A program made the translations under genes and the position numbers. Below, piece by piece: positions 57,242 to 64,000 of a stretch of 64,000 nucleotides of DNA. The stretch is from Nonomuraea endophytica (lineage in GTDB: Bacteria > Actinomycetota > Actinomycetes > Streptosporangiales > Streptosporangiaceae): positions 1,302,001 through 1,366,000 of the forward strand of contig NZ_JACHIN010000001.1 in NCBI RefSeq assembly GCF_014203235.1, given 5' to 3'. Positions within the stretch are counted from its first letter, which is position 1; every line of letters begins with the position of its first letter. The notes beneath the pieces were generated by a model. It was not told where the DNA came from, did no database searches, and saw only the letters and a program-made list of their open reading frames with translations.

Positions 57242-57709
57242 GTGGTGAAGAGCCTGGAGTACGGCAGCATCGAGCGGGAGATCCACGTCGAGGCCTCACC
57301 CGAGGTGGTCTACGAGGTCGTCAGCCGCCCAGAGCACATCTCGCAGTGGTGGAGCGACGACGCGTCCATCGACGAGTCCACCCCCGGCGCCATCGGCGAG
57401 CTGGTCTGGGGTGATCGGGTGGAAGTCGTCCCGTTCGTCGTGGTCAGTGCCGAGCCGCCGCGGCTGTTCTCGTTCCGGTGGTCTCATCCGGGCGGCAAGA
57501 TCGACGACTCCGTCAGCTCGCTGCTGGTCACGTTCGAGCTCACCCCGTCCGGCGACGGGACGCGGATCCGGCTCACCGAGACCGGGTTCCGGGAGATGGG
57601 CTGGGAGGCGGCCAAGCTGGAGGAGGTGTACAGCGATCACGTCACCGGCTGGGACACCTTCGTGCCCCGGCTCGGGGAGTACGTCGCGCGGCTGGTGTCG
57701 GCTCCGTGA
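57242..57709 (+). CDS. SRPBCC/AHSA1-domain protein (first of operon)
   Basis: A roughly 155-residue START/AHSA1-like protein. The fold begins IEREIHVEASPEVVYEVVSRPEHISQWWSDD (residues 10-40) and the hydrophobic cavity region shows RLFSFRWSHPGG and SLLVTFELTPSGDGTRIRLTETGF. The ligand is unknown. The start is GTG at 57242 or 57245; the frame is open to a GTG at 57215. The stop overlaps the GTG of the ArsR gene, so the pair is coupled. Confidence 0.85.
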   Translation: MVKSLEYGSIEREIHVEASPEVVYEVVSRPEHISQWWSDDASIDESTPGAIGELVWGDRVEVVPFVVVSAEPPRLFSFRWSHPGGKIDDSVSSLLVTFELTPSGDGTRIRLTETGFREMGWEAAKLEEVYSDHVTGWDTFVPRLGEYVARLVSAP

Positions 57710-58047
57710 GTGCCGCCGTCGACGACGATCTGTGGTCCGCGGTCGGCGACCCGACCCGTCGGCGGATCCTCGACCTGCTTCTGGCGGACGGCAACGGCAC
57801 CGCCACCAGCCTCAGCGAGCGGCTGCCCGTGACCCGGCAGGCCATCGCCAAACATCTCGGCGTGCTCGACCGCGTCGGTCTGGTGCACGCGGCGCCGTAC
57901 GGACGGGAAAGGCGGTACCAGGTGGACGAGGCGCAACTCGCGCGTGCGGTCGCCCAGCTGTCAGCGGTGGGCGCGGCATGGGACTCCAGGTTGCAGCGCA
58001 TCAAGCGGATCGCCGAGGCGATTCAGCGCAGCAGAGACGATCAGTGA
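57706..58047 (+). CDS. ArsR-family transcriptional regulator
   Basis: A 113-residue winged-helix protein: LWSAVGDPTRRRILDLLLADGNGTATSLSERLPVTRQAIAKHLGVLDRVGLV in residues 9-60, then the wing GRERRYQVDEAQL. No metal-site Cys is present, so it is the organic-ligand or AHSA1-linked type. It lies between two SRPBCC genes with GTGA overlap upstream, and the operon has two matching palindromes in its promoter. It probably represses its own operon. Confidence 0.93.
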   Translation: MSAAVDDDLWSAVGDPTRRRILDLLLADGNGTATSLSERLPVTRQAIAKHLGVLDRVGLVHAAPYGRERRYQVDEAQLARAVAQLSAVGAAWDSRLQRIKRIAEAIQRSRDDQ

Positions 58048-58059
58048 GAGGAGCTCGAC

Positions 58060-58494
58060 ATGGTGGACATCCTTCACCGAGTGGGCATCAAGGCACCGGC
58101 TTCCGAGGTGTACGCGGCTCTGACCACCACCGGCGGACTGGCCGGATGGTGGGCGACCGACACACGGGACATGGGCGACGACGTGATCGCGTTCCGGTTC
58201 GGGGCCGGGGGGTTCGACATGAAGGTCGTCGAACTCCAGCCGGACAGGCGCGTGCTGTGGGAGGTCGTCGAGGGGCCCAAGGAGTGGATCGGCACGCACG
58301 TCGTGTGGGACCTCGACCGGGCCGACGACCAGACCATCATTCTGTTCAAGCATGAGGGCTGGGCGGAGCCGGTGGAGTTCATGCACCACTGCAGCACCAA
58401 GTGGGCGGTCTTCCTGATGAGCCTGAAGTCCCTGGTCGAAACCGGGACCGGCGCACCGGACCCGCACGATGTCAAGATCGACAACTGGAACTGA
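58060..58494 (+). CDS. SRPBCC/START-domain protein (last of operon)
   Basis: A 144-residue AHSA1-like protein: DILHRVGIKAPASEVYAALTTTGGLAGWWATD (residues 3-34) and FMHHCSTKWAVFLMSLKSLVETG in the C-terminal helix, which closes the ligand cavity. It is related to but diverged from the first SRPBCC protein of the operon. GAGGAG precedes the ATG. It is convergent, by 3 bases, with the maleylpyruvate isomerase-like gene. Ligand unknown. Confidence 0.9.
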   Translation: MVDILHRVGIKAPASEVYAALTTTGGLAGWWATDTRDMGDDVIAFRFGAGGFDMKVVELQPDRRVLWEVVEGPKEWIGTHVVWDLDRADDQTIILFKHEGWAEPVEFMHHCSTKWAVFLMSLKSLVETGTGAPDPHDVKIDNWN

Positions 58495-58497
58495 CGC

Positions 58498-59154
58498 TCA
58501 ACCCAGGACGAACGGGAGCTTCGCCGCCAGATCGCCCAGCTCCACCCGTTCGGCGTCAGTGGGGGCACGCCGCCCGGTACCGACCAGCAGCGCGTCCCTG
58601 TCGGAGAACGACGCCGGGAAGGCGGCCCCGGCGATCTTCTCCAGCATCTCGCGAGACCGGGCCAGCCCCTCGGCGGGCGGCCCGGCCACCTCGGGCAGGT
58701 ACGCGATCAGGTCGAGATGGTGCAGCGTCCACTCGATGACGTACGCGGACAGATAGTCACCCGCCGTGAGCACGAGGTCCTTGGTGCCGACCCAAGCCCC
58801 ATGATCAGCCAGTACGGCGGCGCGTCCGGCGGCCGAGCCCACATCGTCGAGGTGGAACTTGAGCATCCAAGGCTCCCCGTAGGCGGCCGCCAGCCGAACG
58901 GTCAGCGCGTCGAGCGGGTCCTCGCCGGTCGGAGGCGTGTTCGTGACCTCCCAATAGGTCACCGCGTCATGGGTCGGTTCGGTTTCGGCCGGGGTGACGA
59001 GGGTGATCAGGACATCCTGGGCGTCGATGACGAGATGGCAGGCCAGGTCCCGTACCAGCCAGCCGGAACAGCCCGACGGCTTCGCGAAGTCCTCGTCAGG
59101 GAGTTCGGCGACCGCCGTACGCAATGCCGTCCACGAACGTGAGAAGAGATCCAC
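58498..59154 (-). CDS. Maleylpyruvate isomerase-like N-terminal (DinB-type) protein
   Basis: A 218-residue protein of the mycothiol-dependent maleylpyruvate isomerase/DinB_2 fold. The helical-bundle metal site is suggested by VRDLACHLVIDAQDV (near residue 33) and EWTLHHLDLIAYL (near 140), with His residues in the usual positions. The family includes mycothiol-dependent transferases specific to actinobacteria. The start is ATG or GTG at 59154. No aromatic-catabolic genes are nearby, so the substrate is unknown. Confidence 0.8.
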   Translation of the reverse strand: MDLFSRSWTALRTAVAELPDEDFAKPSGCSGWLVRDLACHLVIDAQDVLITLVTPAETEPTHDAVTYWEVTNTPPTGEDPLDALTVRLAAAYGEPWMLKFHLDDVGSAAGRAAVLADHGAWVGTKDLVLTAGDYLSAYVIEWTLHHLDLIAYLPEVAGPPAEGLARSREMLEKIAGAAFPASFSDRDALLVGTGRRAPTDAERVELGDLAAKLPFVLG

Positions 59155-59437
59155 CCCCGCACACTATGGGGTAGCGCGCCGAGAGAGGCGCAGTCTATGT
59201 GGAGTGAAATTCCGCGCGTTCACGCCTGGAGGAAAGTACGGCCCAAGCGGTCGTGCTCACCAGCGGAGCTCCGGCACTGTCACGGACGTCGATCTCGGTG
59301 TCTTCGCAGGGGTGGGACCTTGCCGGTGGACGTGAAAGTCGTATCGCATGCAGGCTGGAGACCACGCTACGACCTCGCCGGATATTGGGGTTCGGACCCA
59401 TCGCGGGGACATGGACTGACCGGTAGTGTGATCAATT

Positions 59438-60526
59438 GTGAGGCTGGTGGTGCGGGTGAAGCTGCTGCCGACGCCCGTGCAGGCGGCGGCGCTGGAGGCC
59501 ACCCTGCGCGTCTCCAACCGGGCGGCGAATCTGGTTGCGAAGATCGCCTTCGAGCACCGGTGTTTTCGCCACTACGACTTGCGCAAGCTCACCTACGACC
59601 AGATCAAGACCGCGTTCGGGCTGGCCGCTCAAGCCGCTCAGCACGTCATCAAGAAGGTGAGCGACGCCTACCGCACCCTGCACGCCAACCTGGCTCAGCC
59701 GTACGACGACCGGTGCCTGTCCTGGCAGCACCAGGAGCGGACGGTGTCGATCTGGACGACCGGCGGGCGGCTGAAAGGCGTGGCGTTCACCGGATCGGCC
59801 CCACACCTGGCCCTGCTGGCCGGCCACCGCCGGGGCAAGTCGGATCTGGCGTACCGGGAGGGAATGTGGTTCCTGCACACCACGGTCGAGGTCGCCGATG
59901 TCCCGATTACCAGGCCGGACGGGTTCCTCGGGATCGATCTGGGTATCGTCAACATCGCCACCACCAGCACCGGGATCCGGCACAGTGGTAAACACCTCAA
60001 CGCTGCCCGGCGTCGTCATCGGGAGCTGCGCCGCCGCCGCAAGGAATCACGGTTCGCAGCGAACGTCAACCACACCATCGCCAAGCAGATCGTGACCGAG
60101 GCAGAACGCACCGGACGCGGCATCGCCCTGGAAGCCCTGGGCGGTATCCGCGAGCGGGTACGGCTCCGCAAGCCCCAGCGGGTCACGCTGCATACCTGGA
60201 GCTTCCACCAACTGGGGAGCTTCATAAGCTACAAGGCGGCCCGGTCGGGGGTCGCCGTGATCCACGTTGATCCCGCCCACACCTCGCAGCAGTGCTCACG
60301 CTGTGGGCACGTGGACCGGCGCAACCGGCCTGACCAGGCCACCTTCAGGTGTACGTCGTGCGGCTTCGCTGAGCACGCCGACGTCAACGCGGCTCGCAAC
60401 ATCGCCTCACGCGGTGTCGCGGGCTGGGCAGTGAGTCACCGCTGCTTGACGCGGCCCGAACCGTCGAGGCCGTCGACGACGAGGAGCCGCAAGCTTGGTC
60501 TCTTGAGGGCCGAGAAGCTGACATGA
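59438..60526 (+). CDS. tnpB: TnpB-type RNA-guided endonuclease, solo IS605-family
   Basis: A 362-residue TnpB without an adjacent tnpA. The RuvC triad is D167 (GFLGIDLGIVNIA), E232 (RGIALEALGG) and D315 (EHADVNAARNI). The zinc finger is C286-x2-C289 and C305-x2-C308. The N-terminal half (residues 1-155) is the usual helix-turn/WED-type domain. All catalytic residues are intact. TnpB cuts DNA next to a short TAM guided by an omega RNA from the 3' end of its own gene. Here the next gene begins at its stop, so that RNA would overlap coding sequence. Start is GTG at 59438. Confidence 0.92.
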   Translation: MRLVVRVKLLPTPVQAAALEATLRVSNRAANLVAKIAFEHRCFRHYDLRKLTYDQIKTAFGLAAQAAQHVIKKVSDAYRTLHANLAQPYDDRCLSWQHQERTVSIWTTGGRLKGVAFTGSAPHLALLAGHRRGKSDLAYREGMWFLHTTVEVADVPITRPDGFLGIDLGIVNIATTSTGIRHSGKHLNAARRRHRELRRRRKESRFAANVNHTIAKQIVTEAERTGRGIALEALGGIRERVRLRKPQRVTLHTWSFHQLGSFISYKAARSGVAVIHVDPAHTSQQCSRCGHVDRRNRPDQATFRCTSCGFAEHADVNAARNIASRGVAGWAVSHRCLTRPEPSRPSTTRSRKLGLLRAEKLT

Positions 60527-61164
60527 CCGCAGCCATGCCGACCACGACCGACTACGCCTGGGCCGACAGTGGCACCCTCGACGACCCCTACTGCCTGACA
60601 CTCGTACGCGGGCTGACGCCCGAGGAGTTCATGGCACGGGTGCACGCGGAGACCCGCCCCCAGCCCATGCGCCTGGACGCGAACTTCCACGACACCAGCT
60701 ACGACCTCCGCAGCACCGGTGAGGCCCTCTTCATCGGCGCCGCGACCGTCCCGGGCGAGAACTGGACCCTTGCCTACGAAAGCAACGGCCACCTCGGCAT
60801 CACCGCGGAGGCGATGATCCCGGTGTCGCTCGGCACCCGGGTCGTCTCGCACTACGAGGGCGGAAACGGGCGCTACCGGTTCTTCTGGGCCGAGGACGGC
60901 GACGTGCGCCTCGACTTCGACCCGCTCTACGCCCATGATCGACGTGGCAGCACCCCGGACGCCCTGCTGGACGACATGGTGGAGATCGGCTACGACCTGC
61001 GCGACGACGCCTCGGTGGAGGACATCGACTTCACCTTCCCGCTGATCGCCGCCTCCTTCGCCCTGGCCGAACGCCTCACCGGCATCCGCGTCACCCCCGA
61101 CCTCCTGGCCGACCGCACCTTCCTCTGCGGCCAGGCCCGCGTGCCCTTCCCCCAGGATCGCTAG
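60523..61164 (+). CDS. DUF6461-family protein
   Basis: A 213-residue protein: YAWADSGTLDDPYCLTLVRGLTPEEFMARV at the start and EALFIGAATVPGENWTLAYESNGHLGITAE in the middle, the pattern of the DUF6461 group of actinobacteria. A helical C-terminus (AASFALAERLTGIRVTPDLL) follows. Function unknown. ATG 60523 overlaps the TnpB stop; ATG 60535 is also possible. Translation may be coupled to TnpB, or the gene may have been truncated at its 5' end by the TnpB insertion and use a new start. Confidence 0.75.
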   Translation: MTAAMPTTTDYAWADSGTLDDPYCLTLVRGLTPEEFMARVHAETRPQPMRLDANFHDTSYDLRSTGEALFIGAATVPGENWTLAYESNGHLGITAEAMIPVSLGTRVVSHYEGGNGRYRFFWAEDGDVRLDFDPLYAHDRRGSTPDALLDDMVEIGYDLRDDASVEDIDFTFPLIAASFALAERLTGIRVTPDLLADRTFLCGQARVPFPQDR

Positions 61165-61395
61165 CCCGGTCGCGTGCACCGGCCGGGCGCCGTGCCCGGT
61201 CAACCATCGGAGTCCGGGGGCGGGCGGCCAACCACCGGGAACCGGCCCTCCACGGCAGGTGGCCCGAGCGTTCGGCCTTGCCGTTGTGAACGTCGGCCAA
61301 GTACCCCTCGGACGTGCGGCCTCGCCTGCGGCACCGTTCTGTAGGGGGCGTCGGATTGAGCAAGCGGCAAATGTAGCCAGGGCCGAGCAAATGCA
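61165..61395. other. Intergenic stretch before the right repeat arm
   Basis: No gene is supported. At 61347-61378 it holds the patch related to 56152-56183, including the remains of a dprA-like 3' end (GTCGGATTGA on the plus strand). Confidence 0.4.
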
Positions 61396-61556
61396 GCTTG
61401 TTGTCCTTCTGACGGGTTTTGAGGACCGGCGCCGTGCCCGGCCAGCCGCCCGGGGTCCGGGGGCGGTCCCCGGCAGGGGGCCGTGGGGGCTTGGCCCCCC
61501 ACTGAGAGGAGCCCGAGCGCGACCCAGCGCGAAGCGCGCCATCCCGCGAGGACCAT
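61396..61556 (-). repeat. Right arm of long inverted repeat
   Basis: The reverse complement of this 161-bp stretch matches 55867-56070 except for one missing 33-bp internal duplicate and scattered differences. It lies 5 bases from the stop of the histidine kinase gene. Confidence 0.8.
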
Positions 61557-61561
61557 GCCTG

Positions 61562-62632
61562 TCAGGCGGGCGCCAAAGGCAGGCGGATTTCGAAGCGGCA
61601 GCCCGGCCCAGAGTTGACCACGTCGATCATCCCGTCGTGTGCCTCCACGATGCCCTGGGCGATGGCCAGCCCCAACCCCGCCCCACCATCCAGGGAAGGA
61701 GTCCGGGCGGCCTCGCCACGGAAGGCAACATCGAACACCCGGGCAAGATCCGCCGCCGGAATCCCACCACACGCGTCGGAAACAGCCAGATAGGCGCTGC
61801 CGTCCAACACGCCGGAGGTAAGCGTCACGGTCCCGTCAGACGGCGTGTGGCGGATGGCGTTGACGACCAGGTTGGCCAGCGCCCGCCCCAACGCCCCCGC
61901 ATCGGCCTCCACCGGCGCGGGCGCGGCGTCCGCCGCCAGCCGTACCCCTTTGGCCGCCGCGACGGCCTCAACCCCGGCCAACGTATCGGCCACCAGGTCG
62001 GCCAGCCCGATCCGGCTACGGCTCAGCCGCAGCGCCCCGGCATGGATCCTGGACAGCTCGAACAGGTCGTCCACCATCACCGACAGCCGTTCGACCTCGT
62101 GCCGGATCCGGCTGACATAGCGCCGGTCAGTGACGACGCCGTCCTCCAGCGCCTCGGCCATCGCGCGCATCCCGGCCAGCGGGGTGCGCAAATCGTGGCT
62201 GACCCAGGCGACGAGTTCGCGCCGCGCGCCCTCCAGGGCCTGCTCGCGCGCGTAAGCCTCCTCCAGCGTGTTGGCGATCGTCTGCAGCTCGGACGGCAGG
62301 CCCTGCGGCGCGATGAACGGCGCCGACCGCACCGCCTCGACCAGCCTCCGGCTCTCCCGGACAACCCGCCTGGCAACGACGTACGCCACCCCAAGCCCCA
62401 CCAGCGCCCCCACACCGACAACGGCGAGCACGACGTCCCTGGCCCGGCCCTCGATGACCATGTCGACGGTGATCGCCACCACGCCGGCCAGCGTCGCCGC
62501 CACGGCCGCGACCACGACGACCGCCAGCATGGCGCCGATGGAGCGGGCGCGCCGCCAGCGCAGCACGCCGATGCCGGCCGCGGCCACCAGCAGGCCGAGC
62601 GCGGCGGCGACGAGGATGGACAGGGCGGTCAT
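61562..62632 (-). CDS. Sensor histidine kinase
   Basis: A 356-residue kinase with three membrane helices near its N-terminus (residues 3-24, 32-56, 66-87), then a HAMP-like linker and the catalytic core. The H box is [16 protein letters not shown] with phosphorylated H146, the N box is [11 protein letters not shown], the D box SDACGGI, and the G box [19 protein letters not shown]. The sensing part is short, so it probably senses the membrane. The ATG overlaps the regulator's stop (ATGA), so the two are one operon. Confidence 0.95.
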   Translation of the reverse strand: MTALSILVAAALGLLVAAAGIGVLRWRRARSIGAMLAVVVVAAVAATLAGVVAITVDMVIEGRARDVVLAVVGVGALVGLGVAYVVARRVVRESRRLVEAVRSAPFIAPQGLPSELQTIANTLEEAYAREQALEGARRELVAWVSHDLRTPLAGMRAMAEALEDGVVTDRRYVSRIRHEVERLSVMVDDLFELSRIHAGALRLSRSRIGLADLVADTLAGVEAVAAAKGVRLAADAAPAPVEADAGALGRALANLVVNAIRHTPSDGTVTLTSGVLDGSAYLAVSDACGGIPAADLARVFDVAFRGEAARTPSLDGGAGLGLAIAQGIVEAHDGMIDVVNSGPGCRFEIRLPLAPA

Positions 62633-63318
62633 GGCAGCGGTTCGTACCGGTATCCCACGCCCCAGACGGTGACGATCCGCTGGGGTGTCGTCGGGTCGGG
62701 TTCGATCTTCTCGCGTAGCCGCCGTACGTGCACGGTCACGGTGGAGGAGTCGCCGAACGACCAGCCCCACACCTGGTCGAGGAGCTGGGCGCGGCTGAAG
62801 GCCTGTCGAGGGTTACGCATGAGGTAGGCGAGCAGGTCGAACTCGCGGGCGGTCAGCATGATCTCGGCGTCGCCCAGCCGTACCTCATGGGCGCCGACGT
62901 CAACCGCGAGGTCGGCGTCGCGCAGGACGCCGGTCCCGGCGGTGCCGGTCGCGCCACGGGCGCGGCGCAGGACGGAGCGCACGCGCAGGGCCAGTTCGCG
63001 CGGGCTGAACGGTTTGGTCACGTAGTCGTCGGCGCCGGTCTCCAGGCCGACCACGCGGTCGATCTCCTCGCCGAGCGCGGTCAGCATGATCACCGGGACC
63101 GGCCAGCGCTCCCTGAGCTTCCTGCACACCTGGAGCCCGTCGACCTTGGGCAGCATCAGGTCCAGGACCATGAGGTCGGGCGGCCTGGCGAGGGCGCGGC
63201 GCAGCGCCTCGGCCCCGTCGCCGACGCATTCGACCTGGTGACCGTCGCGCTCCAGGTATCGGGCGACGACCTCGGCCACCGTGGGGTCGTCGTCGACCAC
63301 CAGGATGCGGGTGTTCAC
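62629..63318 (-). CDS. OmpR/PhoB-family response regulator
   Basis: A 229-residue regulator. The receiver domain (residues 4-115) has the acidic pair DDDP, phospho-acceptor D53 ([13 protein letters not shown]) and [11 protein letters not shown]. The winged-helix DNA-binding domain (about 135-228) ends [30 protein letters not shown] in two parts. It is coupled to the histidine kinase. The start is GTG at 63318, matching the family N-terminus; a longer frame begins at 63348. Confidence 0.95.
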   Translation of the reverse strand: MNTRILVVDDDPTVAEVVARYLERDGHQVECVGDGAEALRRALARPPDLMVLDLMLPKVDGLQVCRKLRERWPVPVIMLTALGEEIDRVVGLETGADDYVTKPFSPRELALRVRSVLRRARGATGTAGTGVLRDADLAVDVGAHEVRLGDAEIMLTAREFDLLAYLMRNPRQAFSRAQLLDQVWGWSFGDSSTVTVHVRRLREKIEPDPTTPQRIVTVWGVGYRYEPLP

Positions 63319-63401
63319 CTCTTCACGGTACGGCCCCGCGGTACGCAAACGATATGGACGTCACCGAGCCGTAAGGACGCCGAAGGACGTACCTTGGTCA
63401 C

Positions 63402-63572
63402 ATGGGTCGCATTGTCGCGCTGGTGCTTGGCACGCTGGCCGCTGTCTTCGTGTTGTTCAACTTCATCCTCCCGATGGTCGCCGTGCTGTTCAAGGTGGCT
63501 CTGATCATCGGTGTCATCTCTCTGGTCGTGTTCATCGCGGTCAGGGTGATCAGCGGGTCGCCCTCGCAGTGA
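63402..63572 (+). CDS. Small membrane protein, 56 residues
   Basis: A 56-residue protein made of two closely spaced membrane segments (VALVLGTLAAVFVLFNFILPM and VLFKVALIIGVISLVVFIAV). The ATG at 63402 lies well placed after the divergent two-component system. Its stop overlaps the GTG of the next gene. Function unknown; it may accompany the YidC operon. Confidence 0.7.
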   Translation: MGRIVALVLGTLAAVFVLFNFILPMVAVLFKVALIIGVISLVVFIAVRVISGSPSQ

Positions 63573-63814
63573 CCCTCCTGTTCGATCCCGCGTGGCTGGT
63601 GGCGCTGGCCACGCTGGCGAGCGTCGGCATCCTGCTGCTGGCCGCGTGGGCCGCCAGGCTGCTGCCCGCGCGTGACGGCGCCGCGCCGAGCTTTCCGCTG
63701 CGCTACGCGCGCCGGATCTCGTTCGTACGGCAGCGCGATCCCGACGCCGCCGGCCGGGCCAGACCGAGAGCCCCATCACCGAGCCCCGCTTCACGTCAGG
63801 CGGGGCTCGTATAA
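63569..63814 (+). CDS. DUF6412-type small membrane protein
   Basis: An 81-residue protein with one or two membrane helices (LVALATLASVGILLLAAWAARLL) and a C-terminal cytoplasmic motif VRQRDPDAAGRARPRAPS that I recognise from a family located upstream of YidC-type insertases in actinobacteria. It starts at GTG 63569 inside the previous stop and ends 33 bases before yidC. Confidence 0.75.
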   Translation: MTLLFDPAWLVALATLASVGILLLAAWAARLLPARDGAAPSFPLRYARRISFVRQRDPDAAGRARPRAPSPSPASRQAGLV

Positions 63815-63847
63815 GCGCGAGCCCTCATCTCCCCCGAGGAAGGGCTC

Positions 63848-64000
63848 ATGATCGACTCTCTGGTCACTTTCGTCATCGGCACGGCGGGCGGCAACGCCGC
63901 GCTCGGCATCGTGCTGTTCACCATCGCGGTACGCGTGCTGCTGTTGCCACTCGGCGTCAAGCAGGCCAAGGCCGCCAAACTCCGCGAACGGCTGGCGCCC
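63848..64000 (+). CDS. yidC: YidC/Oxa1-family membrane insertase, 5' part only
   Basis: The first 51 residues are in the window: IDSLVTFVIGTAGGNAALGIVLFTIAVRVLLLPL (helix 1) and KQAKAAKLRERLAP, the cytoplasmic loop that contacts substrates. GAGGAAGGG precedes the ATG. This short-N-terminus form with a preceding DUF6412 gene is the second YidC type of actinobacteria. It helps insert membrane proteins. The rest lies beyond the window. Confidence 0.85.
   Translation, partial: MIDSLVTFVIGTAGGNAALGIVLFTIAVRVLLLPLGVKQAKAAKLRERLAP

Overview
The window is very GC-rich actinomycete chromosome with dense, often ATGA- or GTGA-overlapping genes. The content suggests a filamentous, sporulating actinobacterium, probably of the Streptosporangiales/Nonomuraea type; that is an inference from gene content, not a measured placement. 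Supporting families are two SigE-type ECF sigma factors, an SsgA-like sporulation protein, a bacterial proteasome activator (Bpa), an Orc1-like AAA ATPase beginning DPVRNPYAPGAG, a mycothiol-type isomerase domain protein, type VII secretion-like small proteins and MptB/GT87-type mannosyltransferases. The serS-pheA pair and a cluster of DnaA boxes fit a core, origin-proximal arm.

Layout. 1-6.4 kb holds envelope and stress regulation: a SigE sigma factor with a membrane anti-sigma-like partner, a MaoC-like hydratase, an AAA ATPase, a MauE-type redox membrane protein with a Cys-rich partner, a second SigE factor, and a divergent MarR/YceI pair with a palindromic operator inside the promoter. 6.45-9.45 kb holds a DnaA-box cluster, tRNA-Ser(GCT) and a decayed 2.8 kb element bounded by a degenerate copy of the tRNA 3' end. 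9.5-20.1 kb holds secreted peptidase genes, a lipoprotein, a RAMA/RHH/SsgA-like cluster, a Tat-exported flavoprotein, a WXG100-like pair, a TetR/MFS efflux locus with small membrane proteins, and a universal stress protein.

20.1-31.6 kb is the most interesting region. A 10.7 kb integrative element sits at the 3' end of an M15 peptidase gene between perfect 33 bp direct repeats. It encodes a tyrosine integrase, an excisionase-like HTH protein, an XRE regulator, a DUF3987-type replication ATPase with iteron-like repeats beside it, small and large terminase subunits, two coiled-coil proteins and regulator-type cargo. I see no portal, capsid, tail or lysis genes, no relaxase and no FtsK-type transfer protein. 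This layout fits a phage satellite (PICI-like) better than a prophage or an actinomycete AICE.

31.6-55.9 kb is mostly core: a NUDIX-NYN-like fusion, a frameshifted BtrH-like gene, STAS proteins, tRNA-Ser(TGA), a large ParA/MinD-like ATPase, quinone oxidoreductase, Bpa, HAD phosphatase, cold-shock protein with a structured leader, flavoprotein monooxygenase/TetR pair, tandem BNR-containing membrane proteins, serS, pheA, and envelope glycosyltransferases. 55.9-61.6 kb is an accessory block between inverted repeats, with a dprA pseudogene, an SRPBCC-ArsR-SRPBCC operon, a solo TnpB and a DUF6461-like gene. 61.6-64 kb has a two-component system, two tiny membrane proteins and the start of yidC.
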